Shown here: positions 1 through 6,589 of the stretch, in pieces
How positions within the stretch are numbered: the first letter of the stretch is position 1
Layout: every line of letters begins with the position of its first letter
Assembly (NCBI GenBank): GCA_023388675.1
Contig: JAEWFU010000404.1
Span: forward strand, 1-13,406
Reading direction: 5' to 3'
From: Pseudomonadota bacterium
Lineage (GTDB): Bacteria; Pseudomonadota; Alphaproteobacteria; Rhizobiales; Rhizobiaceae
DNA: 13,406 nucleotides
Made by a program: the position numbers and the translations under genes
The notes under the pieces: model-generated
Seen by the model: the letters and a program-made list of their open reading frames with translations, nothing else
Told to the model about the DNA's origin: nothing
The model's database searches: none

Positions 1-1
1 T

Positions 2-757
2 ACTGCCCGCACACTGGAAGAAACAGTCGCGCGTATCAACGCGCTGGAGGAAAAGCCGGCTTTCATCGTCATCGCCGGCGATCTGACCAACCATGGCGAG
101 CCGGACGCTTATCGCAAGCTGGCGACGTTGCTGGAGCCTCTTTCGCTGCCGTTGGTGATGGCGCTCGGCAATCACGATACGAGGCCCGGCTTCCGGTCCG
201 TCATGCTCAACGAACCTAGTGATCTAGAAGCACCTTATATCCACGACGAGGTGATTGCCGGCGTGCATGTGATCGTGCTGGATTCGAGCATCCCCGGCCG
301 AATTTCAGGAGCGCTGGGCGACGATCAGTTCGCTTTTCTCGAGGCGGCGCTGGATCGCGAGCCGGACACCCCGAAAGTGGTGGTCTGCCATCATCCGCCC
401 TATCTCGACGACGGCGACGCCGGTTGGCACAGCCTCGATGCCGCGAGCAGCGCCCGTCTTGCGGAGCGCGTGGGAGGCGGCCGGGTCGCGGGAATACTAT
501 CAGGCCACGTACACCACGACAGCGTCATCCACTGGCACGGCGTTCCCGTCATCATTGGCACCGGCCTTCATAACGCTGTCGACACGACATACACCGCCGG
601 CTTGCGTGTGGTCGACGGCGCCGGTTTCACCGTCTGCACGCTGAGACCGAGCGGACTTGCAGCAACCTTTGTCCCTCTGGCGCGCAGCCGCGCCGAACTC
701 GCGATCCATGATCTGGCGATGCTCGACGCCATCGATCGGCGGGGACACCACGGCTGA
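2..757 (+). CDS. Metallophosphoesterase, cyclic-nucleotide phosphodiesterase-like (5' partial)
   Basis: The reading frame is open from the first complete codon at base 2 to a TGA at 755-757, so the start and the first metal-binding motif (the D-x-H block) lie outside the window. The remaining 251 residues keep the other calcineurin-like phosphoesterase blocks in order: AGDLTNHG (about residues 25-32), ALGNHDTRP, a VCHHPPY block in the middle, and LSGHVHHD followed by the HWHGVPV segment. These supply the metal ligands and the catalytic His of the dinuclear-metal fold. The spacing and the GNHDTR and GHVH forms fit class III cyclic-nucleotide phosphodiesterases (CpdA/Icc/Rv0805 type), which hydrolyse cAMP or other phosphodiesters. 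The true substrate cannot be read from sequence. No signal peptide can be judged. The gene converges on the LysR gene, and the RIME-like repeat starts three bases after its stop. Confidence 0.88.
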   Translation, partial: TARTLEETVARINALEEKPAFIVIAGDLTNHGEPDAYRKLATLLEPLSLPLVMALGNHDTRPGFRSVMLNEPSDLEAPYIHDEVIAGVHVIVLDSSIPGRISGALGDDQFAFLEAALDREPDTPKVVVCHHPPYLDDGDAGWHSLDAASSARLAERVGGGRVAGILSGHVHHDSVIHWHGVPVIIGTGLHNAVDTTYTAGLRVVDGAGFTVCTLRPSGLAATFVPLARSRAELAIHDLAMLDAIDRRGHHG

Positions 758-759
758 CT

Positions 760-866
760 AAAGCATGTCTCCCGAAAGTGGGAACCGGTTTCGGGGAAAG
801 GACATGCGTGAAAACAAGAACCTAAAGCGCGCGGAGCGAATCTGAAAGATCGCGACGCGCTTTAGG
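760..866. repeat. RIME-like intergenic mosaic repeat, two palindromes
   Basis: Two adjacent imperfect palindromes are visible. The first has arms GCATGTC (763-769) and GACATGC (801-807), with inner arms CCCGAAA (771-777) and TTTCGGG (789-795). The second has perfect 11-base arms CCTAAAGCGCG (821-831) and CGCGCTTTAGG (856-866). A short AT-richer linker separates them. The arrangement and the wording of the arms match, from memory, the rhizobial intergenic mosaic elements found in many copies between genes of Rhizobium, Sinorhizobium and Mesorhizobium relatives. It sits between two convergent genes and could fold on either strand, so it may act as a transcript end. There is no U-tract typical of an intrinsic terminator. 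The right arm contains the stop codon of the LysR gene. Confidence 0.85.
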
Positions 867-1818
867 TAGCCGGTGCCGGCGCGACACGGCTCGTGCCGTC
901 CCAGGTCCCTTCGGAGACGAGAGAAAGCAAGACATCGCGGCACAGGGCCTCGATCGCCGATACGGCCTGGGGCACTGGGCGGTCGCTCGGACGGACGAGA
1001 TGTACCTCGCGCTGCACGACAGGGTTGACGATAGACCAGTGTCGCAGGCGCTTCGCCGCAAGTTCCGGCGATATCGCGTGCAGCGGCAGAACTGAAAATC
1101 CGATACCGCGCGCAACCAGATCCTTGATTGCCACATAGGAATCGACATCGATCTCGCTCTTGAGCGCTACGTCGCACGATGTTGCGAGCCGCTCCAGCAT
1201 CTCACGCAACCCATGCGCGCGACCGGGCAGGATCAAGGGCAACTCGATCGCTTTCACAAAGTCGATGGACGATCCTTTCGGTCCTGGCAGCCCCGACCTG
1301 GAGTCGGCCGGGCCCAAAAGGCAAAGTTCCTCCACGCAAAGACGCTCCGATGCGAGCCCCCGGTCGACATTGGGGATATAGAGGATCGCGAGATCGACAT
1401 GGCCCGATCGCAGCCAGTCCAACACGAAGCCGCTCATCGCCTCGGCGATCCGCAACTTGATCCCCGGATATCGCTGGCGCGCAGCGAGAATGAGCGGCAC
1501 CGCCAGCTTCTGGCTGATCGTGCCGGGAATGCCGATGCGAACCTCGCCTCGCGGCTCGGCGGCGTGTCCGCGCACCTCCGCCTCTGCCGTGGCCACCTGC
1601 TCGATGACGAGCCGCGCGTTGCGCAGCAATGTCGTCCCCGCCTCCGTCGGCATTACGCCCTGCGCGCTACGAAAGAGCAATTTCGACCCGAGGTCCGCTT
1701 CCATGTTGCGAACATGGGCGCTGAGCGCCGGCTGCGCGACGTTGAGAACCTGTGCCGCCCGCGAGAACGAACCTTGCTCCACGATCGCCACGAAATAGCG
1801 CAGTTGTCTCAGGTCCAA
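862..1818 (-). CDS. LysR-family transcriptional regulator
   Basis: The product is 318 aa, the usual LysR length. The N-terminal winged helix-turn-helix begins LDLRQLRYFVAIVEQGSFSRAA and continues through LNVAQPALSAHVRNMEADLG. The rest is the two-lobed effector-binding domain (about residues 75-300), including GEVRIGIPGT and the GIGFSVLP segment near the C terminus. The start is taken as TTG at 1816-1818, because GGAGGTGA lies 5 nt upstream and the protein then begins exactly at the family's conserved first residues. A longer in-frame version from TTG at 1867-1869 adds 17 residues and has no good ribosome site. The gene is divergent from the catabolic operon starting at 1988, so it probably controls that operon, with a CoA pathway substrate or acid as co-inducer (inference). 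Its TAA stop lies in the right arm of the RIME-like repeat, so the last few residues may be repeat-derived. Confidence 0.93.
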   Translation of the reverse strand: MDLRQLRYFVAIVEQGSFSRAAQVLNVAQPALSAHVRNMEADLGSKLLFRSAQGVMPTEAGTTLLRNARLVIEQVATAEAEVRGHAAEPRGEVRIGIPGTISQKLAVPLILAARQRYPGIKLRIAEAMSGFVLDWLRSGHVDLAILYIPNVDRGLASERLCVEELCLLGPADSRSGLPGPKGSSIDFVKAIELPLILPGRAHGLREMLERLATSCDVALKSEIDVDSYVAIKDLVARGIGFSVLPLHAISPELAAKRLRHWSIVNPVVQREVHLVRPSDRPVPQAVSAIEALCRDVLLSLVSEGTWDGTSRVAPAPAT

Positions 1819-1820
1819 AT

Positions 1821-1828
1821 TCACCTCC
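1821..1828 (-). promoter_or_regulatory. Shine-Dalgarno that sets the TTG start of the LysR gene
   Basis: On the minus strand the sequence reads GGAGGTGA, a near-perfect anti-16S match. Its GGAGG core ends 5 nt before TTG at 1818. No comparable site precedes the upstream TTG at 1869. Confidence 0.7.
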
Positions 1829-1897
1829 GATGGGGTCGCATAGCGCGCGGCACGATAGTCGAAGCGCAAGGTTTTTAACGTGCGCGACCCGGCAGAT

Positions 1898-1912
1898 ATA
1901 GCGCGATCTTAT
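1898..1912. promoter_or_regulatory. Candidate LysR-type (T-N11-A) binding site
   Basis: The bases read ATA-N9-TAT, an interrupted dyad that satisfies the T-N11-A rule of LysR-family boxes. It lies between the divergent LysR and MmgE/PrpD genes, 76 bases before the ATG of the operon and 80 bases before the regulator's start. That position would allow both activation of the operon and autoregulation. The dyad is short and AT-rich, so a chance match is possible. A separate GTTAAC palindrome sits just downstream at 1917-1922. Confidence 0.35.
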
Positions 1913-1987
1913 AGCTGTTAACGCAAAACCCTATTTCCATTCGCTCCTTTCGCTATCCATGCTTGGAGACCGTCAGAAGGAAAGGAC

Positions 1988-3373
1988 ATGACATTGTCGG
2001 GGCCGTCGAATGTTACCCAGCGCCTGGCCGCATTCGCTGCTGCTTTGCAGTATGACGAGCTGCCGCCGGAGGTTCCGTTACGAGCCCGCGATCTGGCGAT
2101 CGACCTGGTTGGCAGCATCATACGAGCCGGCGCGGAGGCGAATTCCACGCCTACGCTTCTGGCCATGGCGGCCCGTCTCGGCATGGACGGTCCGGGCGAG
2201 ATCACCGTATTCGGTTTCAACCGTCGCTACACGCCGGCCACCGCAGCGCTCTTCAACGGCATGCTCGGCCACTCGCTCGACTTCGACGACACGCATTCCG
2301 ACAGCTCCACCCATCCGAGTGCCCCGGTCGTCCCCGCCGCACTTGCGGCTGCGGAAATGACCGGGGCCAGCGGGCGCGACACGCTCACCGCCATCGTTGC
2401 CGGCTATGAGGTTATGATACGCATCGGCAAGGCGCTCGATCCGACCGCGCATTACGCGCGCGGCTTCCACCCCACCGCGACGGCCGGTGTCTTCGGCGCG
2501 GCAGCGGCGGCCGGACGCATTTTCGGCCTCGATGCGCAACAGGTCGCCTCGGCATTCGGTGTGGCTGCAAGCCAGGCGGCCGGCTCGCTCCAGTTCCTCG
2601 TCAACGGCGCCTGGAACAAGCGTTTCCAGGTTGGCGCAGCCGCCATGAACGGGTTGATCGCCGCGTCGCTCGCGCGCGAAGGGTTCCTCGGCGCAGCCGA
2701 CGCGATCGAGGGCAAGCATGGCCTGCTGGTCGGTTACACCGACGGTGCCGATCCCGAACGCGCCGTCGCCGGACTGGGCTCAGTCTGGGAAACGATGAGC
2801 ATCGGCCTCAAGCCTTATCCGACCTGCCGTTACACTCATGCCGCGATCGACGGGCTCGTGAAACTCCGCACCGAATTGGGTCTGACGGCGGAACAGGTAA
2901 AATCCGTCACGGTAGGGCTCCATCGAAACGGCATAACCCTCACCGGTACACCACTGGAGGAAAAGCGCCGCGTGCGCAGCATCGTCGAAGGCCAGTTCTC
3001 GATGCCGTTTGCCGCCGCCGTCGCTCTGACACTGGGCCGCTTCGGATGGGACGACTACACGTTGCTCGGCAAGCCCGAGGTCGACGCGCTCTGCGACCGC
3101 GTCAGTGTCTTTCGCGATGAAAGCCTCGAAGGTCTCCGCCATCCGTTCGGCGCGACGCTCGAGGTTGCGACGCCGCAGGGAACCATTACCCGCCGCATAC
3201 AAGATCCGTCCGGCGAGCCGGAAACCTTTCCGACGCCCGAGGCGCTTGCCGGCAAGTTCATGACTCTTGCGCGGCCGGTGCTGAACGATGACGCAGCGAT
3301 GCTGCATGAACGGCTCTCGCGTCTGGCCGACATGCCGACGCTGCGAGAGCTGAGAGGACAAACAACCACATGA
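1988..3373 (+). CDS. MmgE/PrpD family protein
   Basis: The product is 461 aa, a normal length for the MmgE/PrpD family, which includes 2-methylcitrate dehydratase, cis-aconitate decarboxylase and iminodisuccinate epimerase. Family hallmarks are HSLDFDDTH (residues 95-103), STHPSAPVVPA (about 107-117), GFHPTATAGVFGAAAAAGR (159-177), NKRFQVGAAAMNG (210-222) and KPYPTCRYTH (275-284). The fold is a helical N-terminal domain followed by a smaller alpha/beta lid. The likely active-site residues are H109, H161 and K211. The position I align with the cis-aconitate decarboxylase His in its FPAH block is C280 here, which argues against true decarboxylase activity. The start is supported by AAGGA at 1977-1981. 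It is the first gene of a four-gene operon, and its last codon overlaps the next start by ATGA. The reaction is probably dehydration, isomerisation or decarboxylation of a small polycarboxylate, but the substrate is unknown. Confidence 0.92.
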   Translation: MTLSGPSNVTQRLAAFAAALQYDELPPEVPLRARDLAIDLVGSIIRAGAEANSTPTLLAMAARLGMDGPGEITVFGFNRRYTPATAALFNGMLGHSLDFDDTHSDSSTHPSAPVVPAALAAAEMTGASGRDTLTAIVAGYEVMIRIGKALDPTAHYARGFHPTATAGVFGAAAAAGRIFGLDAQQVASAFGVAASQAAGSLQFLVNGAWNKRFQVGAAAMNGLIAASLAREGFLGAADAIEGKHGLLVGYTDGADPERAVAGLGSVWETMSIGLKPYPTCRYTHAAIDGLVKLRTELGLTAEQVKSVTVGLHRNGITLTGTPLEEKRRVRSIVEGQFSMPFAAAVALTLGRFGWDDYTLLGKPEVDALCDRVSVFRDESLEGLRHPFGATLEVATPQGTITRRIQDPSGEPETFPTPEALAGKFMTLARPVLNDDAAMLHERLSRLADMPTLRELRGQTTT

Positions 3374-4530
3374 ACAATGCAGCAACCGATTACCGCGAAA
3401 TCCGCGAGGAGGTCGCCAAGCTCTGTGCCGAGTTCCCCGGCGAATACTGGCAGAAGCTCGATCGCGATCACGCCTATCCGAGTGAGTTCGTCCAGGCGCT
3501 CACGCAGGCGGGTTATCTCGCGGCACTTATCCCCGAGGAGTATGGCGGTGCGGGGCTGCCGCTGTCGGGAGCGGCAGCGATCCTGGAGGAAATCCAGCGC
3601 GCCGGCGGCAATGGTGGCGCCTGCCACGCGCAGATGTACATCATGGGTGCGATCCTGCGGCACGGTTCGGAAGAGCAGAAGCGGGAATACCTGCCGCGCA
3701 TCGCCAGCGGCGAGCTGCGCCTGCAGGCCTTCGGCGTCACCGAACCGACCAGCGGCACCGACACCACCTCGCTGCGCACGACCGCGCGGCGCGAAGGCGA
3801 CGACTACATCATCAACGGCCAGAAAATCTGGACATCGCGCGCAGAACATTCCGACCTGATGCTGCTTTTGGCCCGCACGACGCCGCGCGACCAGGTGGCG
3901 AAGAAGACCGAAGGGCTTTCGGTGTTCATCCTCGACATGAACGAGGCGAAAACGGCGGGACTGACGATCCGCCCGATCCGCACCATGATGAACCACGCGA
4001 CGACCGAGGTGTTCTTCGAGAATGTGCGCGTGCCCACCCGCAACCTCGTCGGTGAGGAAGGCAAGGGCTTCCGCTATATCCTGTCGGGCATGAACGCGGA
4101 GCGTATCCTGATCGGCGCCGAGTGCATCGGCGATGCCAAATGGTTCATCGACAAGGCCCGCGGCTACGCCTGCGAGCGCGTCGTCTTCGGCCGGCCCATC
4201 GGCCAGAACCAGGGCATCCAGTTTCCGATCGCAAGAGCACATGCCCAGATGCGCGCCGCCGAACTGATGGTCCACCACGCAGCCCAGCTCTACGAGGCCG
4301 GCGAACAATGTGGGGAGGAAGCCAACATCGCCAAGATGCTCGCAGCCGAAGCGTCCTGGGCGGCCGCCGAAGCCTGCGTGCAGACCCATGGCGGTTTCGG
4401 TTTTGCCGAGGAATACGACGTCGAGCGCAAGTTCCGCGAGACGCGTCTCTACCAGGTCGCGCCAATCTCGACCAATCTGATCCTCAGCTACATTGCCGAG
4501 CATGTTCTCGGCATGCCACGGTCGTATTGA
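3370..4530 (+). CDS. Acyl-CoA dehydrogenase family protein
   Basis: The 386-aa product has the whole FAD-dependent acyl-CoA dehydrogenase fold: an N-terminal helical domain with LIPEEYGGAGLP (53-64), the beta domain with AFGVTEPTSGTD (120-131) and IINGQKIWTSRA (148-159), and the C-terminal helical domain with ACERVVFGRPIGQNQ (267-281) and QTHGGFGFAEEYDVE (338-352). It would oxidise an acyl-CoA to the 2,3-enoyl-CoA and pass electrons to ETF. The usual catalytic Glu of the C-terminal YQ-x-x-E-G block is missing: the segment reads YQVAPISTN, with P365 there. A Glu is instead present in MNAERILIG (E244), the helix-G position used by isovaleryl-CoA and long-chain dehydrogenases, so the enzyme is probably active with a relocated base. 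The start overlaps the preceding stop in ATGA. Substrate is unassigned; a branched short acyl or dicarboxylyl-CoA fits the operon. Confidence 0.94.
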   Translation: MNNAATDYREIREEVAKLCAEFPGEYWQKLDRDHAYPSEFVQALTQAGYLAALIPEEYGGAGLPLSGAAAILEEIQRAGGNGGACHAQMYIMGAILRHGSEEQKREYLPRIASGELRLQAFGVTEPTSGTDTTSLRTTARREGDDYIINGQKIWTSRAEHSDLMLLLARTTPRDQVAKKTEGLSVFILDMNEAKTAGLTIRPIRTMMNHATTEVFFENVRVPTRNLVGEEGKGFRYILSGMNAERILIGAECIGDAKWFIDKARGYACERVVFGRPIGQNQGIQFPIARAHAQMRAAELMVHHAAQLYEAGEQCGEEANIAKMLAAEASWAAAEACVQTHGGFGFAEEYDVERKFRETRLYQVAPISTNLILSYIAEHVLGMPRSY

Positions 4531-5414
4531 TGAGCACCGAAGACATTGACATCGAACATCTGCGCGGCTGGATCGGCAGGGAGCGGACGGTCGAAGACAC
4601 GATCACGCCGCGTCTCGCCGCCAGTCTCGCCGCCATCCTCGATGAGGGGGTGGATTTCGCCGACGGCGCGCCGGCGCCCACCGGCATCCACTGGTGCCTC
4701 TGTCCGGACATCGTACCGATGTCGGGCTTGGGGCCGGACGGCCATCCCGCGCGCGGCGAATTCCTTCCGCCAGTCCCGTTCCCCCGCCGCATGTGGGCGG
4801 GCGGTGAATTGTGGTTCAGCGGCGAGTTCCACGTCGGCGACCGTGTAACGCGCACGTCCCGCATCGACGACGTCTCAGTGAAGCACGGACGCTCAGGTTC
4901 GCTCTGTTTCGTCACGGTCTCGCACAGATACGAGACGCCGCGCGGACCCGCGTTGAGCGAGCGCCACGACATCGTCTATCGCCAGATGGAAAGCGCGACG
5001 GGCGCGGCAAAGGCACCTCAGTCAACGCCGAGGGAGGCCGACAAGCAGATCAGCGTCACCGCCAATCCGGCGCTGTTGATGCGCTATTCGGCCGCCACCT
5101 TCAACGGCCATCGCATCCACTACGACCGCGACTATTGCGTGAATGTGGAAGGCTATCCGGGGTTGATCGTGCATGGCCCGTTGCAGGCAACCATGCTCCT
5201 GAATCTGGCAAGGCAGGAGAATGGCGGGGCCTATCCAGCCAGCTTCGCATTCCGCGGCGTTTCGCCCTTGTTCGACGGCCAGTCTTTCACCGTCAATGCC
5301 AATCGCGGCGCGCCTCTGGAACTGTGGGTGGCAGATGCTTCCGGCAGGACCACCATGACGGCGACCGCGACGCTTTCGTCCAATCCCGGCGATCTGCAAA
5401 CGGTGCTCGCATGA
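4530..5414 (+). CDS. MaoC / FAS1-like hot-dog hydratase (mesaconyl-C4-CoA hydratase-like)
   Basis: The 294-aa protein looks like a double hot-dog hydratase. A degenerate N-terminal hot-dog half (about 5-150) contains FPRRMWAGGE, typical of the FAS1-type dehydratase N domain. The C-terminal half (about 170-290) carries the hydratase signature RYSAATFNGHRIHYD (185-199) and GYPGLIVHGPLQA (208-220). N192, H194 and H197 are the likely catalytic neighbourhood. Relatives hydrate mesaconyl-C4-CoA (Meh of the 3-hydroxypropionate bicycle) or serve as 3-hydroxyacyl-thioester dehydratases. It would add water to the enoyl-CoA made by the dehydrogenase just upstream. The ATG at 4530 shares one base with the preceding TGA and no separate ribosome site is evident, so translation is probably coupled. 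The same frame stays open back to 4122 inside the dehydrogenase gene, but that extension has no family similarity. Confidence 0.88.
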   Translation: MSTEDIDIEHLRGWIGRERTVEDTITPRLAASLAAILDEGVDFADGAPAPTGIHWCLCPDIVPMSGLGPDGHPARGEFLPPVPFPRRMWAGGELWFSGEFHVGDRVTRTSRIDDVSVKHGRSGSLCFVTVSHRYETPRGPALSERHDIVYRQMESATGAAKAPQSTPREADKQISVTANPALLMRYSAATFNGHRIHYDRDYCVNVEGYPGLIVHGPLQATMLLNLARQENGGAYPASFAFRGVSPLFDGQSFTVNANRGAPLELWVADASGRTTMTATATLSSNPGDLQTVLA

Positions 5415-6541
5415 CCGCTCTGGAGGGCAAGCTCGTCATTGCGATCGAACAGGCGGTCGCAGCACCTTTCTGCACGTCGCGGCTGGCCGACGCGGGCGCC
5501 CGCGTCATCAAGGTCGAACGCCCCGAAGGCGATTTCGCGCGCGGCTACGACACGGCCGCCAATGGTTTGTCCAGCTATTTCGTCTGGCTAAACCGCGGCA
5601 AGGAATCGATAGCACTGGATCTCAAGGACGCCGCGGATCATGCATTGCTCCTGCGCATGATCGAGCGCGCCGACGTACTGGTCCAGAACCTGAAGCCCGG
5701 CGCACTGGAGCGCATGGGGCTGGGTCCCCGGGCGCTGCTCGCGCGAAACCCGGCACTGGTCTGCAGCTCGATCAGCGGCTACGGCGATGCCGGCCCCTAT
5801 TCCGGACGCAAGGCTTACGACTTGCTCATCCAGGCCGACAGCGGCCTTTGCAGCATCACCGGTGGGCCGGAATCGGCCGCCCGCGTAGGCATCTCGCTGG
5901 TCGACATCGCAACCGGCGCCACGGCTCATGCCGCGATCCTGGAGGCCTTGCTTCAGCGCGAGCGCACCGGCAGGGGTGCGGACATTCGAATCTCGATGTT
6001 CGACGTCATCGCCGACTGGCTGGCGGTGCCGTTCCTGCACGCCCGTGCAGGGACACCGCCGCAGCGCATCGGGCTGGCCCATCCCTCGATATCGCCCTAT
6101 GGCGTATTCAAGACACGCGACGGGCGCGAGGTGCTCGTCTCGATCCAGAACGATCGCGAATGGGCGATCTTCGCGCGCGACGTGCTCGCGCAGCCTGAGA
6201 TGGTAGTCGATCCGACGTACTCCACCAACAATGCGCGCGTACAGAACCGCGCGGCGGTGGATGGGGCGGTGGCCGCCCGGTTCGCAACACTGGATCACGA
6301 TACCGTGGTCCAGTTGCTCGTCGAAACAGACACCGCCTTTGCCGACGTCAACGGCATCGACGATCTGCTGACTCACCCGCATCTCACGCAGACAGGCATC
6401 GACACCGAAACCGGGTTGCAGACGATACCCGCACCGGCGGCGGTCAGGGACGGCGAACGCCATGCAGGGCATCGCGTGCCCGGCCTCGGCGCCGACAGCA
6501 TGGCTATCCGCAAGGAATTCGCGCCTCCTGCCGGCCGGTGA
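5411..6541 (+). CDS. CaiB/BaiF family (class III) CoA-transferase
   Basis: The product is 376 aa, within the family's usual range. Seen in order are VIAIEQAVAAPFCTSRLADAGARVIKVE with ERPEGDFARGYD (the N-terminal Rossmann-like part), WLNRGKESIALDL (59-71), a VLVQNLKPGALERMGL segment (89-104), SSISGYGDAGPYSGRKAYD with the probable catalytic aspartate D137, the ADSGLCSITGGPE region, and the C-terminal ISPYGVFKTRDGREVLVSIQ block. Class III enzymes move CoA between carboxylic acids through an aspartyl-CoA thioester. Here the enzyme most likely activates the pathway's starting acid using a CoA ester made later in the pathway, or acts as an intramolecular transferase like mesaconyl-CoA C1-C4 transferase. 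The choice cannot be made from sequence. The start overlaps the preceding stop as ATGA. It ends the operon and converges on the cytochrome gene 48 bases away, with no clear terminator between. Confidence 0.93.
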   Translation: MTALEGKLVIAIEQAVAAPFCTSRLADAGARVIKVERPEGDFARGYDTAANGLSSYFVWLNRGKESIALDLKDAADHALLLRMIERADVLVQNLKPGALERMGLGPRALLARNPALVCSSISGYGDAGPYSGRKAYDLLIQADSGLCSITGGPESAARVGISLVDIATGATAHAAILEALLQRERTGRGADIRISMFDVIADWLAVPFLHARAGTPPQRIGLAHPSISPYGVFKTRDGREVLVSIQNDREWAIFARDVLAQPEMVVDPTYSTNNARVQNRAAVDGAVAARFATLDHDTVVQLLVETDTAFADVNGIDDLLTHPHLTQTGIDTETGLQTIPAPAAVRDGERHAGHRVPGLGADSMAIRKEFAPPAGR

Positions 6542-6589
6542 CCCCCGCGCTGGCCACTGCAAGATGCGAGAGCCCTGCCGACGCCAACC

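Noticed and set aside
3055..4503. 482-codon open frame on the minus strand
   Set aside because: It lies antisense to the strongly recognisable acyl-CoA dehydrogenase and MmgE/PrpD genes, with composition typical of a high-GC shadow frame and no recognisable motifs.
4122..4529. In-frame upstream extension of the hydratase gene
   Set aside because: It overlaps the dehydrogenase gene, is Arg-rich nonsense in this frame, and the hydratase family similarity begins only after ATG 4530.
1988..6541. Itaconate degradation operon proper
   Set aside because: It is tempting from a PrpD-like plus CoA-transferase plus hydratase set, but there is no citramalyl-CoA lyase, the PrpD-like protein lacks the expected His, and a dehydrogenase is not needed. 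It is kept only as a broad C5-acid hypothesis.
5588..6562. 324-codon open frame on the minus strand
   Set aside because: It is antisense to the CoA-transferase gene and has no family similarity.
6542..6589. Terminator between the convergent CoA-transferase and cytochrome genes
   Set aside because: No stem of useful length followed by a T-run is visible on either strand in these 48 bases.
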